Origin: Deltaproteobacteria bacterium
GTDB taxonomy: Bacteria > Desulfobacterota > RBG-13-43-22
Assembly: GCA_016219225.1 (NCBI GenBank)
Contig: JACRBX010000028.1
Span: forward strand, 1 to 39,011
Direction: 5' to 3'
Length of the DNA stretch: 39,011 nucleotides
Shown here piece by piece: positions 1-7,193 of the stretch. The stretch's first letter is position 1. Each line of letters opens with the position of its first letter. The position numbers and the translations under genes are program-made. The notes beneath the pieces were generated by a model. It saw nothing but the letters and a program-made list of their open reading frames with translations, was not told the origin of the DNA and made no database searches.

Positions 1-21
1 AGTATCCGTCTTCCAAGGAGC

Positions 22-86
22 CTATTTTCATGCTTCGTGGTGCCATGCCCCAAAAGGCGGGGCGTGGCGGTTTAGTTCGAAAATAG
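22..86 (+). repeat. Hairpin repeat, family A, copy 1
   Basis: Begins CTATTTTCATGCTTCGTGG and ends TTTAGTTCGAAAATAG. The centre folds as GCCATGCCCC pairing with GGGGCGTGGC (10 bp with one G-T wobble) around a 7-nt loop. The outermost TATTTTC and GAAAATA are also complementary. It lies about 50 bp upstream of the cytochrome c3 start. This is the longest apical stem among the copies in the window. Confidence 0.85.
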
Positions 87-134
87 CATTTCAAAAGTTA
101 TTGATTGTTTAGGAGGAGGGAGGTGAAACAAAAG

Positions 135-563
135 ATGAAAAAAGGCCTGGTAATAATGTCGATAATAACGGCGTTTATTTTTTCCTTAGGGTTGATGGCC
201 TGGGTTTATGCCGCCGATAAAGCCCCTGATTCCTTTAAAATAGATAATGATAAGGCATTATTTAAGGATGGCAAGCGGACCAAACCAGCGGTGGAATTTA
301 CCCACCTGAAACACGAAAAAGATCACAAAATAGCTTGCACCGAATGCCACCACGTCTATAAGGACGGCAAAAATACCTGGAAGCAGGGGAATAAGGTTCA
401 GAAGTGCAGCGAATGTCACAAGGCAGCGGAGGAAGGCAAAAAGTTGACCCTCCAGAATTCCTTTCATAAAAATTGCAAGGATTGCCACACCAAATTGAAG
501 ACAGAAGGCAAGAAAACAGGGCCAACCCTATGTGCTCAGTGCCATGTAACGGAAAAGAAGTAA
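135..563 (+). CDS. Tetraheme class III (c3-type) cytochrome c, periplasmic
   Basis: A 142-residue exported cytochrome. Residues 1-26 form a Sec signal peptide ending in VYA before ADKAPD. Four CxxCH heme-binding motifs lie at residues 68-72, 91-95, 114-118 and 133-137. The segment FTHLKH upstream of heme 1 and the second His after CTECHH match the axial-ligand layout of cytochrome c3. In sulfate- and metal-reducing Desulfobacterota this family shuttles electrons between periplasmic hydrogenases or formate dehydrogenases and membrane complexes. The ATG at 135 is chosen over the in-frame TTG at 105 because a strong GGAGG-type ribosome site lies at about 111-124 and the signal peptide then starts with MKK. 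A bidirectional terminator follows. No partner redox enzyme is adjacent, so the specific electron donor is unknown. Confidence 0.93.
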   Translation: MKKGLVIMSIITAFIFSLGLMAWVYAADKAPDSFKIDNDKALFKDGKRTKPAVEFTHLKHEKDHKIACTECHHVYKDGKNTWKQGNKVQKCSECHKAAEEGKKLTLQNSFHKNCKDCHTKLKTEGKKTGPTLCAQCHVTEKK

Positions 564-580
564 GCAATTTTAGATAAAAA

Positions 581-622
581 AAACAAAGGCCTGCTGGAAA
601 TTCTCCAACCAGGCCTTTGTTT
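581..622. terminator. Bidirectional intrinsic terminator between cytochrome c3 and ferredoxin
   Basis: A 13-bp perfect inverted repeat (arms AAACAAAGGCCTG and CAGGCCTTTGTTT, 16-nt loop) lies between two convergent genes. The stem base is A-rich on one side and T-rich on the other, so it can terminate in both directions. Confidence 0.9.
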
Positions 623-807
623 TATATCTCTGTTACCGTAATCGCCTGGAATTCGCAAACCTCGATACAGCTTTCACAGCCCAGACATTCATCGGCTTGA
701 ACCGGAACGGCTTTACCATCTTGGAGCTCAAAAACATCCACCGGACAGACCTCTACACATTCTTCATCACCGACACACTTATCCGGGTCCACTTCGACCT
801 TAAACAT
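622..807 (-). CDS. 7Fe-type ferredoxin with Asp14 (D. africanus FdIII-like)
   Basis: A 61-residue soluble ferredoxin. The first cluster site reads C11-x2-D14-x2-C17-x3-C21-P: the second Cys of the canonical CxxCxxCxxxCP is Asp. The second site is complete at C41, C44, C47 and C51, and C51 is followed by Glu rather than Pro. Length, the Asp14 substitution and the segment ELQDGKAVPV closely resemble Desulfovibrio africanus ferredoxin III. In that protein the Asp site holds a [3Fe-4S] cluster that reversibly takes up a fourth metal, beside a stable [4Fe-4S] cluster; Pyrococcus furiosus ferredoxin also uses Asp14. A low-potential electron carrier is the likely role. It is convergent with the cytochrome c3 gene and shares its terminator. 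The physiological partner cannot be told from the neighbourhood. Confidence 0.92.
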   Translation of the reverse strand: MFKVEVDPDKCVGDEECVEVCPVDVFELQDGKAVPVQADECLGCESCIEVCEFQAITVTEI

Positions 808-953
808 AATTCATCTCTTTTCTGGTTTTAATTTTTAACGTTTTGTAAAAAGGCACTACAAATCGATCATATTTGAACCACTGGGGTTTCTAAGACTATT
901 TATTTAGGAGAAATAAAAAAAGTTGTCAAGTGAAAAGCAACCTTACATCATTT

Positions 954-990
954 CTGTAGGTGGGTTCCGTTTCACTCCACCACCCTACAG
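954..990. repeat. GTAGGTGG-type palindromic intergenic repeat
   Basis: CTGTAGGTGGG and CCACCCTACAG form imperfect arms around a short TTCCGTTTCACT-type centre. Similar GTGGGTT..CACCC palindromes are scattered in many bacterial genomes. It overlaps the last codons of the unknown protein gene ending at 985. Confidence 0.55.
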
Positions 991-2001
991 GGGAGACCAT
1001 GGGGAAAGCAGGATCAATTGGTCTGACCCCCTTTGATTCGAAGAAGGCTTTACCGGGGGAAGTACAAGATTATATCTGCCGCCGGCCGGCCATCCCAGGC
1101 CGGATAAAGACTTTTGAAAATCGAGGATTAATTCTTCTTGAGGAGAGGCTATAAGGGATTTTAGAAGGCCTGGGAGGTCCTTCGCCGGCTTAGAAAAGCG
1201 TGTCTCTGATTGTTTCAGGAAATCATCCAAACTCAGGGAACCCAAATCCGGTAAAGGGATAGAAATGGCCCGGCCTTCTTCGGGATCCTGGCCATAGTTT
1301 TCGGCCCAAACCCATAACTGATTAGTAAAAAGAATTAATGGTTCAGGGACCAGTCGATTCTTTAATTCCCGCCAGGCCGTCAGGGCCAAGGGGCAAATGA
1401 TCTCGACGGCCTTTCTTTTTACCCCCGGATGCTCGGGGAAACTGAAATCCAGTCCTTCCTCGATATTTTCCTGCCAGCCTTGGGCCAGGTTTTTTTCCTG
1501 TTCCTCGATTCTGACTAAAGAGGCCTCCAGTTCCCATTCCTCCAGCATCCATTCATGGATCAGGGAAAGGAGAACCTGGCCGTCAATGGCCGAAGAATCC
1601 TTTGCTCCCTTCTGGAAAGGTTGTCCTTTTAAAAGGCCGAAGATTTCTTCCTGGGTCTCCTGATTCTCCCCGTGGGATACTTCCTTGAGATATTTCAGCA
1701 TCCCCTGATCCGGCTTGCCGGCTATATAGGTCCGGATGGACCTCAGGCTTCTGTCCTTTGCCCGGATTTCCTCCTGGGTTCGCTCCAGGGAACGGACCTG
1801 TAACAATCCCTGATCCATCAGGGACTGGTGGGACGGGGACAAGGATAATGGAAAAGGGTGCAGTAATAGGGCCTGTTGAAACAATAGGATAGACCAGGCT
1901 AAGGCTTCTTCTTCCAGCAAGGTGTAAGGACATATCAGGGCCGGTTGTATGGGATCGGAAATCATGGACGAGAATTTATGGGGGAAAATGGTCTTTGTCA
2001 A
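985..2001 (-). CDS. Unknown protein, coupled to the selenocysteine DsbA-like gene
   Basis: I do not recognise this 338-residue protein. It is Leu/Glu/Gln-rich, has no clear signal peptide, no transmembrane segment, no Cys clusters and no recognisable catalytic motif. The central part (residues about 75-185, with KDRSLRSIRTYIAG and EASLVRIEEQEKNLAQGW) looks helical and probably forms coiled coils. The chosen start is a TTG at 2001, one base after the stop of the upstream DsbA-like gene, with GGGAG inside that gene's last codons as ribosome site. This implies translational coupling. The coupling suggests a shared role, possibly as substrate or partner of the oxidoreductase, but that is inference from position only. 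A later start near MISDPIQ (about residue 13) is possible. Confidence 0.7.
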   Translation of the reverse strand: MTKTIFPHKFSSMISDPIQPALICPYTLLEEEALAWSILLFQQALLLHPFPLSLSPSHQSLMDQGLLQVRSLERTQEEIRAKDRSLRSIRTYIAGKPDQGMLKYLKEVSHGENQETQEEIFGLLKGQPFQKGAKDSSAIDGQVLLSLIHEWMLEEWELEASLVRIEEQEKNLAQGWQENIEEGLDFSFPEHPGVKRKAVEIICPLALTAWRELKNRLVPEPLILFTNQLWVWAENYGQDPEEGRAISIPLPDLGSLSLDDFLKQSETRFSKPAKDLPGLLKSLIASPQEELILDFQKSLSGLGWPAGGRYNLVLPPVKPSSNQRGSDQLILLSPWSPL

Positions 2002-2002
2002 C

Positions 2003-2626
2003 TCAATCTCCCATTCGCTTCTTTACCCCGGCGGCCTCTAAAAATTTACCCATTTTTTCATAAGGCTGGGCGCCGACCAAAGAATTGCCGTTCAAAACGA
2101 ATGTCGGAACGGCTTGAATGCCCAGGCTCCGAGATCTGGCCCAGTCCGAATCGACCGCCATTTTAAAGGTCCTTTTTTTCAAAATTTCTCCGGCTTCCTT
2201 TCCGGGGAGCCCGATACCTTCGGCAAGCTTTTGGAGTTCATCCATTTTCCCGATATTGATACCCTGGACAAAATTAGCCTGGAAAACCACCTGGTGGAAG
2301 GGACCTTCCTGCCCTTTGGTGCCGGCCCATTTGGACAGTTCTTGGGCTAACCGGCTGTTATAGATCATCTTCTGATCTCCAAAGGGCAATCCGCTATCCT
2401 GGGCCGCCTTTTTCAGACGGGTCATGATCTGCTGGATATCCAGACGCCCGGCAAAAAACTCTTCCAGGGTTTGTCCCTCTTCAGGGGTTTCGGGATGGAG
2501 CGGGAAGGCCGTCCATCGGATGTCCAATTCAAATTCTTTTTGTAAACGATCAATACGCCCGGTAATGAAATAGCACCAGGGTCAGACATAATCTGAAAAA
2601 ATTTCTAAAAGGGGGAGATCAGGCAT
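2003..2626 (-). CDS. DsbA/FrnE-family oxidoreductase with in-frame UGA, probable selenoprotein (UPWC)
   Basis: An ORF finder sees only residues from a TTG at 2527, which lacks the thioredoxin-fold active site. Reading upstream in the same frame to the ATG at 2626 gives M-P-D-L-P-L-L-E-I-F-S-D-Y-V, then UGA (2584-2582, codon 15), then P-W-C-Y-F-I-T-G-R. The family motif here is normally FxDxxCPWCY, so the UGA falls exactly on the first active-site Cys, giving U-P-W-C. The reading frame is otherwise open for 207 codons. The cis-Pro region GIQAVPTFVLNG lies near the C-terminus. AAGGA sits 5 nt before the ATG. FrnE/DsbA-family proteins are thiol-disulfide oxidoreductases, and UxxC thioredoxin-fold selenoproteins are known in deltaproteobacteria. 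A nonsense mutation is the alternative, but it would have to hit this one codon. No signal peptide is visible, so it is probably cytoplasmic. Confidence 0.82.
2558..2581 (-). promoter_or_regulatory. Possible SECIS-like hairpin just after the UGA
   Basis: Immediately 3' of the UGA, CCC(U)GGU can pair with ACCGGG with one bulged U, closing an 11-nt loop that begins with G. Bacterial SECIS elements lie directly downstream of the UGA and usually carry G early in the apical loop. This loop is closer to the UGA than in the E. coli fdhF element, so the assignment is tentative. Confidence 0.35.
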
Positions 2627-2657
2627 GGATTTCCTTTCCAAATAATACGGAAAAAAA

Positions 2658-2688
2658 GTTTCAAGATGCAAGATGCAAGTATGAAACA
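2658..2688 (+). repeat. Degenerate 7-nt repeat tract (GTTTCAA/GATGCAA type)
   Basis: Reads as consecutive 7-mers GTTTCAA, GATGCAA, GATGCAA, GTATGAA. The same vocabulary recurs in at least six other intergenic regions of this window. Confidence 0.75.
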
Positions 2689-2780
2689 TATTAAAATCAT
2701 TTAACCTATAAATAGCCTATAACCTTGTGAGGCATTTTCATATTTGATGAATTCGCAAAAAATCGCCGAAACCCGCATTA

Positions 2781-2871
2781 CGTCATTCCGGCGAAAGCCG
2801 GAATCCAGTGTTTTTATCAGGTTAGAATTTCCTGGACCCCGGCTTGCGCCGGGATGACGAGTTTTTACGAG
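2781..2871. repeat. Paired REP-like palindromes (GTCATTCCGG / CCGGGATGAC)
   Basis: First palindrome: CATTCCGGC-GAAA-GCCGGAATCCAG. Second: CCTGGACCCCGGCTTGC followed by GCCGGGATGACGAG. The two halves are arranged head to head and flanked by TTCGCAAAAA-type and TTTTTACGA-type ends. This is a widespread class of intergenic palindromic repeat in proteobacteria. Confidence 0.8.
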
Positions 2872-3062
2872 ACCATCATATTTCATGGTGCCCTTAAGGC
2901 CACATTTTTTAAATACCATGTTCTGCCGGAAGTTCAAAGGGGAAAATTTTTCCGATTATTAAAGTTGGGGTATAAATATGTCGATTAAACAAGGGAGGGA
3001 GCGGAAATTTTTCAGGATCCAAGGGGGATAAAATTTAACTCATTCCAGGGGAATTTTTAGCA

Positions 3063-4274
3063 ATGATCAAAAAAATTGAGTCCGACCATTTAACTATCGG
3101 GATGTATGTCAATCAATTGGACCGTCCTTATCTTGAAACCCCGTTTTTGAGCCACAAGTTCTTTCTCAAAACCCCGAAACAGATAGATCAGCTCCGTAAA
3201 TATTGCCGGTATGTTTATGTTGATACAGAGAAAGGGATGGATATCGATCCGGTTCAGGAAGTCCCCAAGGCGGATCTTGTTGAAAACGCTTTCTTAAGTG
3301 TCGGGAACAGCAGGAAAAAGGATGATAAAACTTCAATCCTGGGGGATAGAGAGATCCATCGAGCCTTAGAGGTTCATAATCAGGCCCAAAAAGTTATCGG
3401 AAAAATTCTGGAGGATGTAAGACTCGGTGAAAGCATAAAAACGGCTGAAGCCAAACAAGCGGTTAATGCCATCGTAAACAGTCTTATAGAAGATCAAGAT
3501 GCTCTGCTCTGTTTTTCGCAGTTGAAGACCCGGGATGAATATACGGCTTTTCATTCCATTAATGTCAGCATCCTCTCGGTCGCTTTCGGCAAGCAGTTGG
3601 GACTGAGTGTCGAAGAACTGCAGATTTTGGGTTTAGGGGGTTTATTGCATGATATTGGAAAAATGAGGATCCCTCTTGAGATTTTAAACAAACCCGGCAA
3701 ACTGACCGATGCGGAATTTGAAATCATGAAAAGTCATGTCCTTTTGGCCAAAGACCTGCTGGAAAGAGCCGGGGATTTTCCTGTGAAGGCCATGGAGGTC
3801 GTGCTGCAGCATCACGAAAGATATGACGGCCGGGGGTACCCTTCCGGTCTGATCGGCAACCAGATCGATCTTTTTGGAAGGATCGCTTCCATCGTAGATG
3901 TTTATGATGCCATTTCCAGCGATCGGATTTACCGAAATGCCATGCCCCCTCATGAGGCCATAAAACGGATCTATGAGTGGAGTGCAACGGACTTTGAACG
4001 ATCCCTGGTGGAACATTTTATCAAAGCTATTGGGATATACCCTGTCGGGAGCCTGGTGGAAATTAACCGTTCCGATGTCGGGATGGTCGTCTCCACGAGT
4101 CAAAAAGATGCCCTGAAGCCGGTAGTCCTCCTCCTCTTTGACAGCCAAAAACAGAAATACAAACCGCCCCGGTTGATTGATCTCACGGAAAAAGATCCTG
4201 TTTTTAATAGTTCTTTTTGGTCAGTCAGTAAGGTTTTGGGCCCGGCCGGGAAAGAAATTTTATCCGCACTATAA
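3063..4274 (+). CDS. HD-GYP domain cyclic-di-GMP phosphodiesterase
   Basis: A 403-residue cytoplasmic signalling protein. Residues about 1-125 form a DUF3391-like N-terminal region (IKKIESDHLTIGMYV...). The HD-GYP domain spans about 140-330: His164 in FHSINVSIL, the HD pair at 196-197 in LLHDIGK, HH at 250-251, and the GYP signature in GRGYPSGL at 258-260, followed by DVYDAISSDRIYR. These are the metal and substrate residues of HD-GYP phosphodiesterases, which hydrolyse cyclic-di-GMP to pGpG or GMP. No receiver domain or membrane segment is present, so the input signal is unknown. The ATG at 3063 follows a GGGGAA box. It stands alone between repeat-rich intergenic DNA and a convergent exported-protein gene. 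Confidence 0.93.
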   Translation: MIKKIESDHLTIGMYVNQLDRPYLETPFLSHKFFLKTPKQIDQLRKYCRYVYVDTEKGMDIDPVQEVPKADLVENAFLSVGNSRKKDDKTSILGDREIHRALEVHNQAQKVIGKILEDVRLGESIKTAEAKQAVNAIVNSLIEDQDALLCFSQLKTRDEYTAFHSINVSILSVAFGKQLGLSVEELQILGLGGLLHDIGKMRIPLEILNKPGKLTDAEFEIMKSHVLLAKDLLERAGDFPVKAMEVVLQHHERYDGRGYPSGLIGNQIDLFGRIASIVDVYDAISSDRIYRNAMPPHEAIKRIYEWSATDFERSLVEHFIKAIGIYPVGSLVEINRSDVGMVVSTSQKDALKPVVLLLFDSQKQKYKPPRLIDLTEKDPVFNSSFWSVSKVLGPAGKEILSAL

Positions 4275-4303
4275 ACAGGTTTGAATCCATTCTCCGGGAA
4301 TTC

Positions 4304-4789
4304 TTATTCCCAGCGTCCTTGATAACATTCCTCGACCCAAACCCCCGGCCTCGGACTATAATAAGTACAACGGCCGGGGACCCAGACCGGACTATGGGGC
4401 GGAAACCACTCCCGATCCATATAGGGGGCCGATTCAAATGGACTGTTCCATGAAGAGGCGTAATCGTCATAAGGCGGATCATATTCTTTAGCCGGAGGAT
4501 AATAGACCGGTGGTGGAGGGGGCGGGTAATAGGCCGGCGGCGACTGATAAGCCGGAGGATAAACAGGCCGATCATTTCGATAGGCAGGTGAAAAGGTCCA
4601 CCCCAAAACGCCTCCGATTATTAATCCGGGGAGGAACCAGTCAAAGCCGGAATGACGGGACCCACGATGGGACGGATAACTTCCTCTGGGACCGTGGAAT
4701 CCGCGAGAGGGAACCTTCCCATAACTTATGGGGATAGAAAAAGCCCAGGTTAAACCAATAGCCAATAACAGGGTCGTGAGTTTTTTCAT
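4304..4789 (-). CDS. Exported Pro/Tyr-rich protein of unknown function
   Basis: A 161-residue protein with a Sec signal peptide (MKKLTTLLLAIGLTWAFSIPISYG). A basic Gly/His/Ser segment follows, then a glycine-rich hydrophobic stretch (GLIIGGVLGWTF). The C-terminal half is rich in Pro and Tyr, including a run of six Pro, and ends in WVPGRCTYYSPRPGVWVEECYQGRWE with two Cys that could form a disulfide. The ATG at 4789 is preferred over a longer frame reaching 5059 because CAGGAG lies 6 bases before it and a proper signal peptide follows. The longer reading would overlap the divergent gene at 4895. It is probably periplasmic or cell-surface. Composition resembles the Trp/Gly/Pro-rich lipoprotein at 17062-17385, but they do not align clearly. 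Confidence 0.8.
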   Translation of the reverse strand: MKKLTTLLLAIGLTWAFSIPISYGKVPSRGFHGPRGSYPSHRGSRHSGFDWFLPGLIIGGVLGWTFSPAYRNDRPVYPPAYQSPPAYYPPPPPPVYYPPAKEYDPPYDDYASSWNSPFESAPYMDREWFPPHSPVWVPGRCTYYSPRPGVWVEECYQGRWE

Positions 4790-4894
4790 TTTTTCTCCTG
4801 ACTCTTTACAGTTCGGGGGAAATAGTCCATAATTTATAAGACCAACAACAAAATAAAAAGTTAAAAAATCCTTTATAAGGAGGTCAGCAGGAAC

Positions 4895-6052
4895 ATGCCT
4901 TTCAAGCTTCCCCCTTTCAGCCCTCCGGATTTTACCAGTCCCCCTTTTAGCCATGCACCGACGGTGATTTTCAAAAAAGTAATTCAAAAGGGGAGCGCAC
5001 CGGAGAACTATCATGCCACTTCCATTTATCCGGAATTTTTCCAGATCCGCAAGGGCCAATGGCTGCTTCCGGAAAACTCCCGTATGGACTGTGTGGTGGT
5101 CCTGGAGGACAGGGACCGTCTGAGTGTTAAAGAATTCCGAAATCTACAGAAAGGAGACCGGGTTGCCCTGGGCCGGAGGGAAAACGGAGAAGAGGGTATT
5201 TTTGTGCATACCGGCGGCTTTGGTTTTCCCGAGAAATACTCCGAAAAATTCGCCTTCCGAAAAAGGATAACCCGGGAGACCTCCTTTTCCATCGACTACG
5301 ATGAACTTTATGAATTGCTCGAATATGACCGGCAAGAGGGCTTCATCCTCTGGGTCCTTGGGCCGGCGGTCGTGTTCGACTATGATGCCCGTCAGGCCTT
5401 TGCCGGACTGATTGATCGGGGTTATGTTCACGGACTTTTGGCCGGGAACGCCCTGGCCGCCCATGATCTGGAAGGGGCCCTTTTCGGAACGGCTCTGGGC
5501 CAGGAGATCTACTCCAAAAAATCAGTGCCCCTGGGCCATTATAAACACCTGGATGCCATCAATCGGATCAGGGCCTTGGGTTCCCTTAAAGGGGCGGTCC
5601 GCCAAGGCCTGATACAAAATGGCTTGATGCGGGCGGCCATCCTGAAAAAAATTCCCTATGTGCTGGCCGGATCTATTCGCGATGACGGGCCTTTGCCGGA
5701 GGTTATCGGAAATGCCTACACGGCCCAGGACCGGATGCGGAAACTGACGGCCCGGGCCACGACCGTTATCGCCATGGCTACCCAACTCCATGCCATTGCC
5801 ACAGGCAATATGGTGCCTTCCTACCGGGTATTATCAGAGGGCCAGGTACGGCCGGTCTATTTTTATTCGGTGGATATGTCTGAATTTGCTGTGACCAAAC
5901 TGGCCGACCGCGGGTCTTTGACGGCCCGTTCCATTTTGACCAATGTCCAGGATTTTGTGGTTACCGTGGAAAGGGGGCTTAGGAAACGGTACGGGGGTTT
6001 GTTAGAAAATAGCATTCAGGGGTCGGGGAGCAGGGGTCAGGGCATAGAATAA
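4895..6052 (+). CDS. TIGR00300-type (LOR/SDH-like) ornithine cyclodeaminase homolog
   Basis: A 385-residue protein resembling the TIGR00300 family: an N-terminal region shared with lysine-ketoglutarate reductase/saccharopine dehydrogenase proteins, and a C-terminal part with HGLLAGNALAAHDLEGALFGTALG, close to the family motif GLLAGNALAxHDIE. Members include the archaeal ornithine cyclodeaminase and the C-terminal half of the cyanobacterial arginine-dihydrolase fusion, which turns ornithine into proline and ammonia. The guanidine-hydrolase half of that fusion is absent here. Nearby carbamate kinase and proline/P5C dehydrogenase genes fit ornithine to proline to glutamate catabolism. AGGAGG lies about 11 bases before the ATG. 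The last 15 or so residues (ENSIQGSGSRGQGIE) are encoded by an intergenic repeat, so the native C-terminus was probably altered by repeat insertion. Confidence 0.78.
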   Translation: MPFKLPPFSPPDFTSPPFSHAPTVIFKKVIQKGSAPENYHATSIYPEFFQIRKGQWLLPENSRMDCVVVLEDRDRLSVKEFRNLQKGDRVALGRRENGEEGIFVHTGGFGFPEKYSEKFAFRKRITRETSFSIDYDELYELLEYDRQEGFILWVLGPAVVFDYDARQAFAGLIDRGYVHGLLAGNALAAHDLEGALFGTALGQEIYSKKSVPLGHYKHLDAINRIRALGSLKGAVRQGLIQNGLMRAAILKKIPYVLAGSIRDDGPLPEVIGNAYTAQDRMRKLTARATTVIAMATQLHAIATGNMVPSYRVLSEGQVRPVYFYSVDMSEFAVTKLADRGSLTARSILTNVQDFVVTVERGLRKRYGGLLENSIQGSGSRGQGIE

Positions 6053-6112
6053 AGTTTCAAGATACAAGTTTCAAGTTGCAGGGGGGAAAAAACCCTGAAC
6101 CCTGAACCTTGA
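6002..6112 (+). repeat. Degenerate heptad tract beginning inside the upstream gene
   Basis: Starts TTAGAAAATA, then 7-mers AGGGGTC, GGGGAGC, AGGGGTC, AGGGCAT; a second block GTTTCAA, GATACAA, GTTTCAA, GTTGCAG; and CCCTGAA, CCCTGAA, CCTTGAC. The first 51 bases code for the tail of the ornithine-cyclodeaminase-like protein. Confidence 0.75.
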
Positions 6113-6113
6113 C

Positions 6114-6187
6114 GGATTCGTAAAAAGTCCGGGAGACCCCAATTTCGTCATTCCCGCCTGCGCGGGAATGACGAGTTTTTACATAGT
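6114..6187. repeat. REP-like palindrome with TTCGTAAAAA / TTTTTAC ends
   Basis: Core CGTCATTCCCGC-CT-GCGGGAATGACG type hairpin at 6146-6175 within GATTCGTAAAAA and GTTTTTACATAG ends. It is the same class as the element at 2781-2871, with a single hairpin. A degenerate family A relic (TTTTTCGTGGTGCCC) follows at about 6209-6240. Confidence 0.75.
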
Positions 6188-6241
6188 CATCAACCTTGAA
6201 CCTGACTTCATTTTTCGTGGTGCCCGTTAAGGACTTTCTTC

Positions 6242-7180
6242 TTACCGGACGAATTCCGTGCCGGCCTTTCCGGCAACGGCCTCTTCTATCTGCTCGATGG
6301 AGGTGATCACGGCCCTACGGCCCCCCTGGGCCATAAATTTTATAGCCGCTTCCACCTTGGGGCCCATGGAGCCTGCAGGAAAATGGCCTTCGTTGAGATA
6401 ACTACGGGCTTCGGCCAGGGTCAGACGGCGCAGGAAATCCTGATCCGGACTTCCATAACCAAGGGCCGCACCCGGTACATCGGTGGCCATCAGAAAAAGG
6501 TCCACCCCGACCTCCTGAGCCAGAACGGCGCTGGCCAGGTCCTTGTCGATCACGGCATCCACCCCGCAAAAGGTCCTTCCCTCCCGGATTACCGGAATAC
6601 CTCCCCCTCCGCAGCAGATGACGATAAAACCCATCTCGATGAGTTTTTTTATCTCCCGTTTTTCCACGATGGTAACCGGCTGCGGGGAGGCCACCACCCG
6701 CCGGTATCCTTTGGGGGTGTTTCGAGTAGGATAGGGCAGGGTGAGAGCCTTTTCCTTCGAAAAGGCCGGTCCGATGGGTTTGGAGGGCTTTAGAAAGGCC
6801 GGGTCATTTTCCTGGACCACGACATAACTGAGGAGACTGACGATGTATTTCTGTTGGTCCAGACCCAGTTCCATCAACTGGCTGTCCAGGGTGGATTCGA
6901 TCATATAACCGATCTGGCCCTGGGTTTGGGCCACCAGGATTTCCAGAGGCAAAGGAGGGAAGGACCGGCAGGATTCCTGCTGTAAAAGCAAATGGCCTAC
7001 TTGCGGCCCGTTTCCATGGGTGATGATGATTCGATAGGACTCTGAAAGACGGGCGATCTGACGGATCGGGATTTTCAGGGTCTGAAATTGTTCTTCGATA
7101 GACCCTTCCTGGCCTTTTTGGATGAGGGCGTTCCCTCCAAGGGCCACCAGGAGGACTTCTTTTCTTTTTTGGGTTCCCAT
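6242..7180 (-). CDS. arcC: Carbamate kinase
   Basis: A 312-residue amino-acid-kinase-fold enzyme. The N-terminus LLVALGGNALIQKG, then ITHGNGPQVGHLLLQQE and later VICCGGGGIPVIREG, VDAVIDKDLASAVLA and FPAGSMGPKVEAAIKF are family signatures. The enzyme interconverts carbamoyl phosphate plus ADP with carbamate plus ATP and normally yields ATP in arginine, citrulline, agmatine or purine-derived pathways. The ATG at 7180 is chosen over 7219: it gives a normal-length N-terminus, has AAGGCGGGGG before it, and leaves a 13-base gap after the upstream GTPase gene, so the two are co-transcribed. No arginine deiminase or carbamoyltransferase lies in the window, so the source of carbamoyl phosphate is not visible. 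Confidence 0.95.
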   Translation of the reverse strand: MGTQKRKEVLLVALGGNALIQKGQEGSIEEQFQTLKIPIRQIARLSESYRIIITHGNGPQVGHLLLQQESCRSFPPLPLEILVAQTQGQIGYMIESTLDSQLMELGLDQQKYIVSLLSYVVVQENDPAFLKPSKPIGPAFSKEKALTLPYPTRNTPKGYRRVVASPQPVTIVEKREIKKLIEMGFIVICCGGGGIPVIREGRTFCGVDAVIDKDLASAVLAQEVGVDLFLMATDVPGAALGYGSPDQDFLRRLTLAEARSYLNEGHFPAGSMGPKVEAAIKFMAQGGRRAVITSIEQIEEAVAGKAGTEFVR

Positions 7181-7193
7181 TTCCCCCCGCCTT

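Larger units (their letters stand above)
2627..3062. other. Non-coding stretch with heptad tract and REP-like pair
   Basis: Contains a CAA-type 7-nt tract (2658-2688), an AT-rich segment, a paired REP-like palindrome (2781-2871), a degenerate relic of hairpin family A around 2878-2911 (CATGGTGCCC) and the leader of the HD-GYP gene. Six-frame reading gives only an ORF made of the REP repeats, which is not considered a gene. Confidence 0.7.

Noticed and set aside
1343-1933. Several ORFs of 69-116 aa on both strands within 985-2001
   Set aside because: They are alternative frames of the longer unknown gene, which alone has a coupled start and a consistent reading frame.
2003-2626. Simple pseudogene by nonsense mutation
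   Set aside because: The only interruption is a UGA on the catalytic Cys codon, the rest of the frame is intact, and a ribosome site and normal start lie upstream; selenocysteine explains all of this, though a mutation cannot be formally excluded without genome-wide data.
2701-2937. ORF of 78 aa on the minus strand
   Set aside because: Its protein (RHPGASRGPG... LDSGFRRNDV) is the translation of REP-like palindromes, a well-known source of false genes.
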